In this document: one piece after another, positions 11,885-12,619 of the stretch
How positions within the stretch are numbered: the stretch's first letter is position 1
How the letters are laid out: every line of letters begins with the position of its first letter
Position numbers and translations under genes: made by a program
The notes under the pieces: model-generated
Database searches by the model: none
What the model saw: the letters and a program-made list of their open reading frames with translations, nothing else
Told to the model about the DNA's origin: nothing
Source: an uncultured Atopobium sp.
GTDB lineage: Bacteria > Actinomycetota > Coriobacteriia > Coriobacteriales > Atopobiaceae
Direction: 5' to 3'
Length of the DNA stretch: 12,619 nucleotides
Assembly: GCA_916720015.1 (NCBI GenBank)
Contig: CAKAPZ010000016.1
Location: forward strand, 1-12,619

Positions 11885-12619
11885 GTGGTTATTCCAGATA
11901 TTGTCAAAGATGCATTTAATGATGTTCCCAAGCTTCCTGCTTCTGAGCGCCCTCTTATCTGTGTGACTCCTCGCTGGATGCCTGAAGAAAATTTTTCTGA
12001 TTCTGCTTCTGTAGCACAAATTCAGTTTGACGCTATTCTTGCAGCTGGCGGCATTCCAATCATGATGCCTCTCACAGAAGACCCAGAGGTTATTGCTCAG
12101 TTTGTTGAGATGTGTGATGGCTTCTGCCTTACGGGAGGTCACGATGTTGACCCTCGTAATTGGGGAGAAGAACCACGCGACCTTAATCGTTTGTGCCCTA
12201 TACGAGATGCGCTTGAGTTTGAGCTGGTAAAGCAGGTACTTGCTGCAGATAAACCTTTACTTGCTATTTGCCGTGGCCTTCAGCTTATAAACGTTGTGCT
12301 GGGCGGTACGCTTGTGCAAGATCTGCATACCATGGAGCCAGCAGAAAATCATACTTTCTGGACTCATTCAGCAAATCTATATCATCCAGCTCATGCTGTT
12401 CATGTTCAAAAAGACTCTTTGCTATACAACGCTCTGGGCAAGGTAGAAGACATTCAGGCAAATTCATATCACGACGAGGCACTCCGAAAGGTGTCTTCTG
12501 AACTTACGGTAGTTGCCTATGCGTCAGACGGCATTATTGAAGGCGCTGAGGTCAAGGGGAAGACGTTTGCCTTAGGCGTACAGTGGCATCCGGAATATGG
12601 ATGGAATTACAGTAAGGCT
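11885..12619 (+). CDS. Class I glutamine amidotransferase-like peptidase C26 (gamma-glutamyl-GABA hydrolase/PuuD-like), 5' part
   Basis: The 245 visible residues carry the family signatures: GGHDVDP (84-90), the nucleophile elbow AICRGLQLIN with Cys129 (127-136), NSYHDEAL (193-200) and the GVQWHPE block giving His235 and Glu237. This completes a Cys-His-Glu triad. Family members such as PuuD cleave gamma-glutamyl bonds, for example in gamma-glutamyl-GABA; the precise substrate here is unknown. The usual Gly before the ICRG elbow is Ala, and the common NSxHHQ block reads NSYHDE. Start: GTG 11885, with AGAGGA (11875-11880) four bases upstream, which is short spacing; an in-frame stop at 11873-11875 limits the frame. 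The C-terminus runs past the window end; little should be missing, as the triad is complete. Divergent from the second oppA. Confidence 0.88.
   Translation, partial: MVIPDIVKDAFNDVPKLPASERPLICVTPRWMPEENFSDSASVAQIQFDAILAAGGIPIMMPLTEDPEVIAQFVEMCDGFCLTGGHDVDPRNWGEEPRDLNRLCPIRDALEFELVKQVLAADKPLLAICRGLQLINVVLGGTLVQDLHTMEPAENHTFWTHSANLYHPAHAVHVQKDSLLYNALGKVEDIQANSYHDEALRKVSSELTVVAYASDGIIEGAEVKGKTFALGVQWHPEYGWNYSKA

Noticed and set aside
11825..12142. Minus-strand frame opposite the start of the C26 gene
   Set aside because: The plus strand encodes a convincing C26 peptidase with its GGHDVDP motif in this interval.
1..12619. Search for CRISPR arrays, tRNA/rRNA genes, insertion sequences, prophage or defence genes
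   Set aside because: I saw no regularly spaced direct repeats, cloverleaf-like segments, transposase motifs or phage proteins by reading. The gene content is transport, translation and surface functions.

Overview
The window reads as an ordinary chromosomal stretch of a low-to-moderate GC Gram-positive actinobacterium. My best guess is the Coriobacteriia, family Atopobiaceae (Atopobium/Lancefieldella/Olsenella-like). This is inference from four things: a four-domain ribosomal protein S1 with an Ala/Glu-rich tail, an LPxTG wall-anchored protein, oligopeptide-binding lipoproteins with twin-arginine-like signals, and strong GAG/GGT/GTT/CGT codon preference. No 16S or other definitive marker is present.

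Layout. (1) Positions 1-345: the 3' end of a small Cys-containing protein with a C-terminal heavy-metal-associated (HMA) domain. (2) Positions 346-600: an intergenic/leader region with a long hairpin, a possible promoter, and a second hairpin that could mask the rpsA ribosome-binding site. (3) Positions 601-1907: rpsA, read from a TTG start, with a textbook terminator. (4) Positions 1995-3786: a monocistronic gene for an uncharacterised sortase-anchored surface protein with its own terminator. (5) Positions 3787-4028: a promoter/operator region with several dyads. (6) Positions 4029-9949: a complete oligopeptide ABC importer in the order oppA-oppB-oppC-oppD-oppF. A hairpin lies between oppA and oppB, and the downstream genes are tightly packed. 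(7) Positions 10045-11649, minus strand: a second, clearly paralogous OppA-type lipoprotein, convergent with the operon and sharing a bidirectional terminator with it. (8) Positions 11650-11884: a divergent control region. (9) Positions 11885-12619: the 5' part of a class I glutamine amidotransferase-like peptidase of family C26 (PuuD-like), cut off by the window end.

How the parts fit. OppB and OppC form the membrane channel, OppD and OppF hydrolyse ATP, and two different OppA lipoproteins probably feed peptides to that one permease. The C26 hydrolase is divergently transcribed from the second oppA and could process imported gamma-glutamyl compounds. That link rests on adjacency alone. The two oppA upstream regions share an ATGTTTCA motif, so common control is possible.

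I found no phage, transposon, CRISPR array, tRNA, rRNA or clearly novel multi-gene system. The items most worth a second look are the rpsA leader structure, the two-receptor arrangement with RR versus RK export signals, the shared upstream motif, a micro-ORF with a very strong Shine-Dalgarno sequence before the C26 gene, and the unclassified LPxTG protein.
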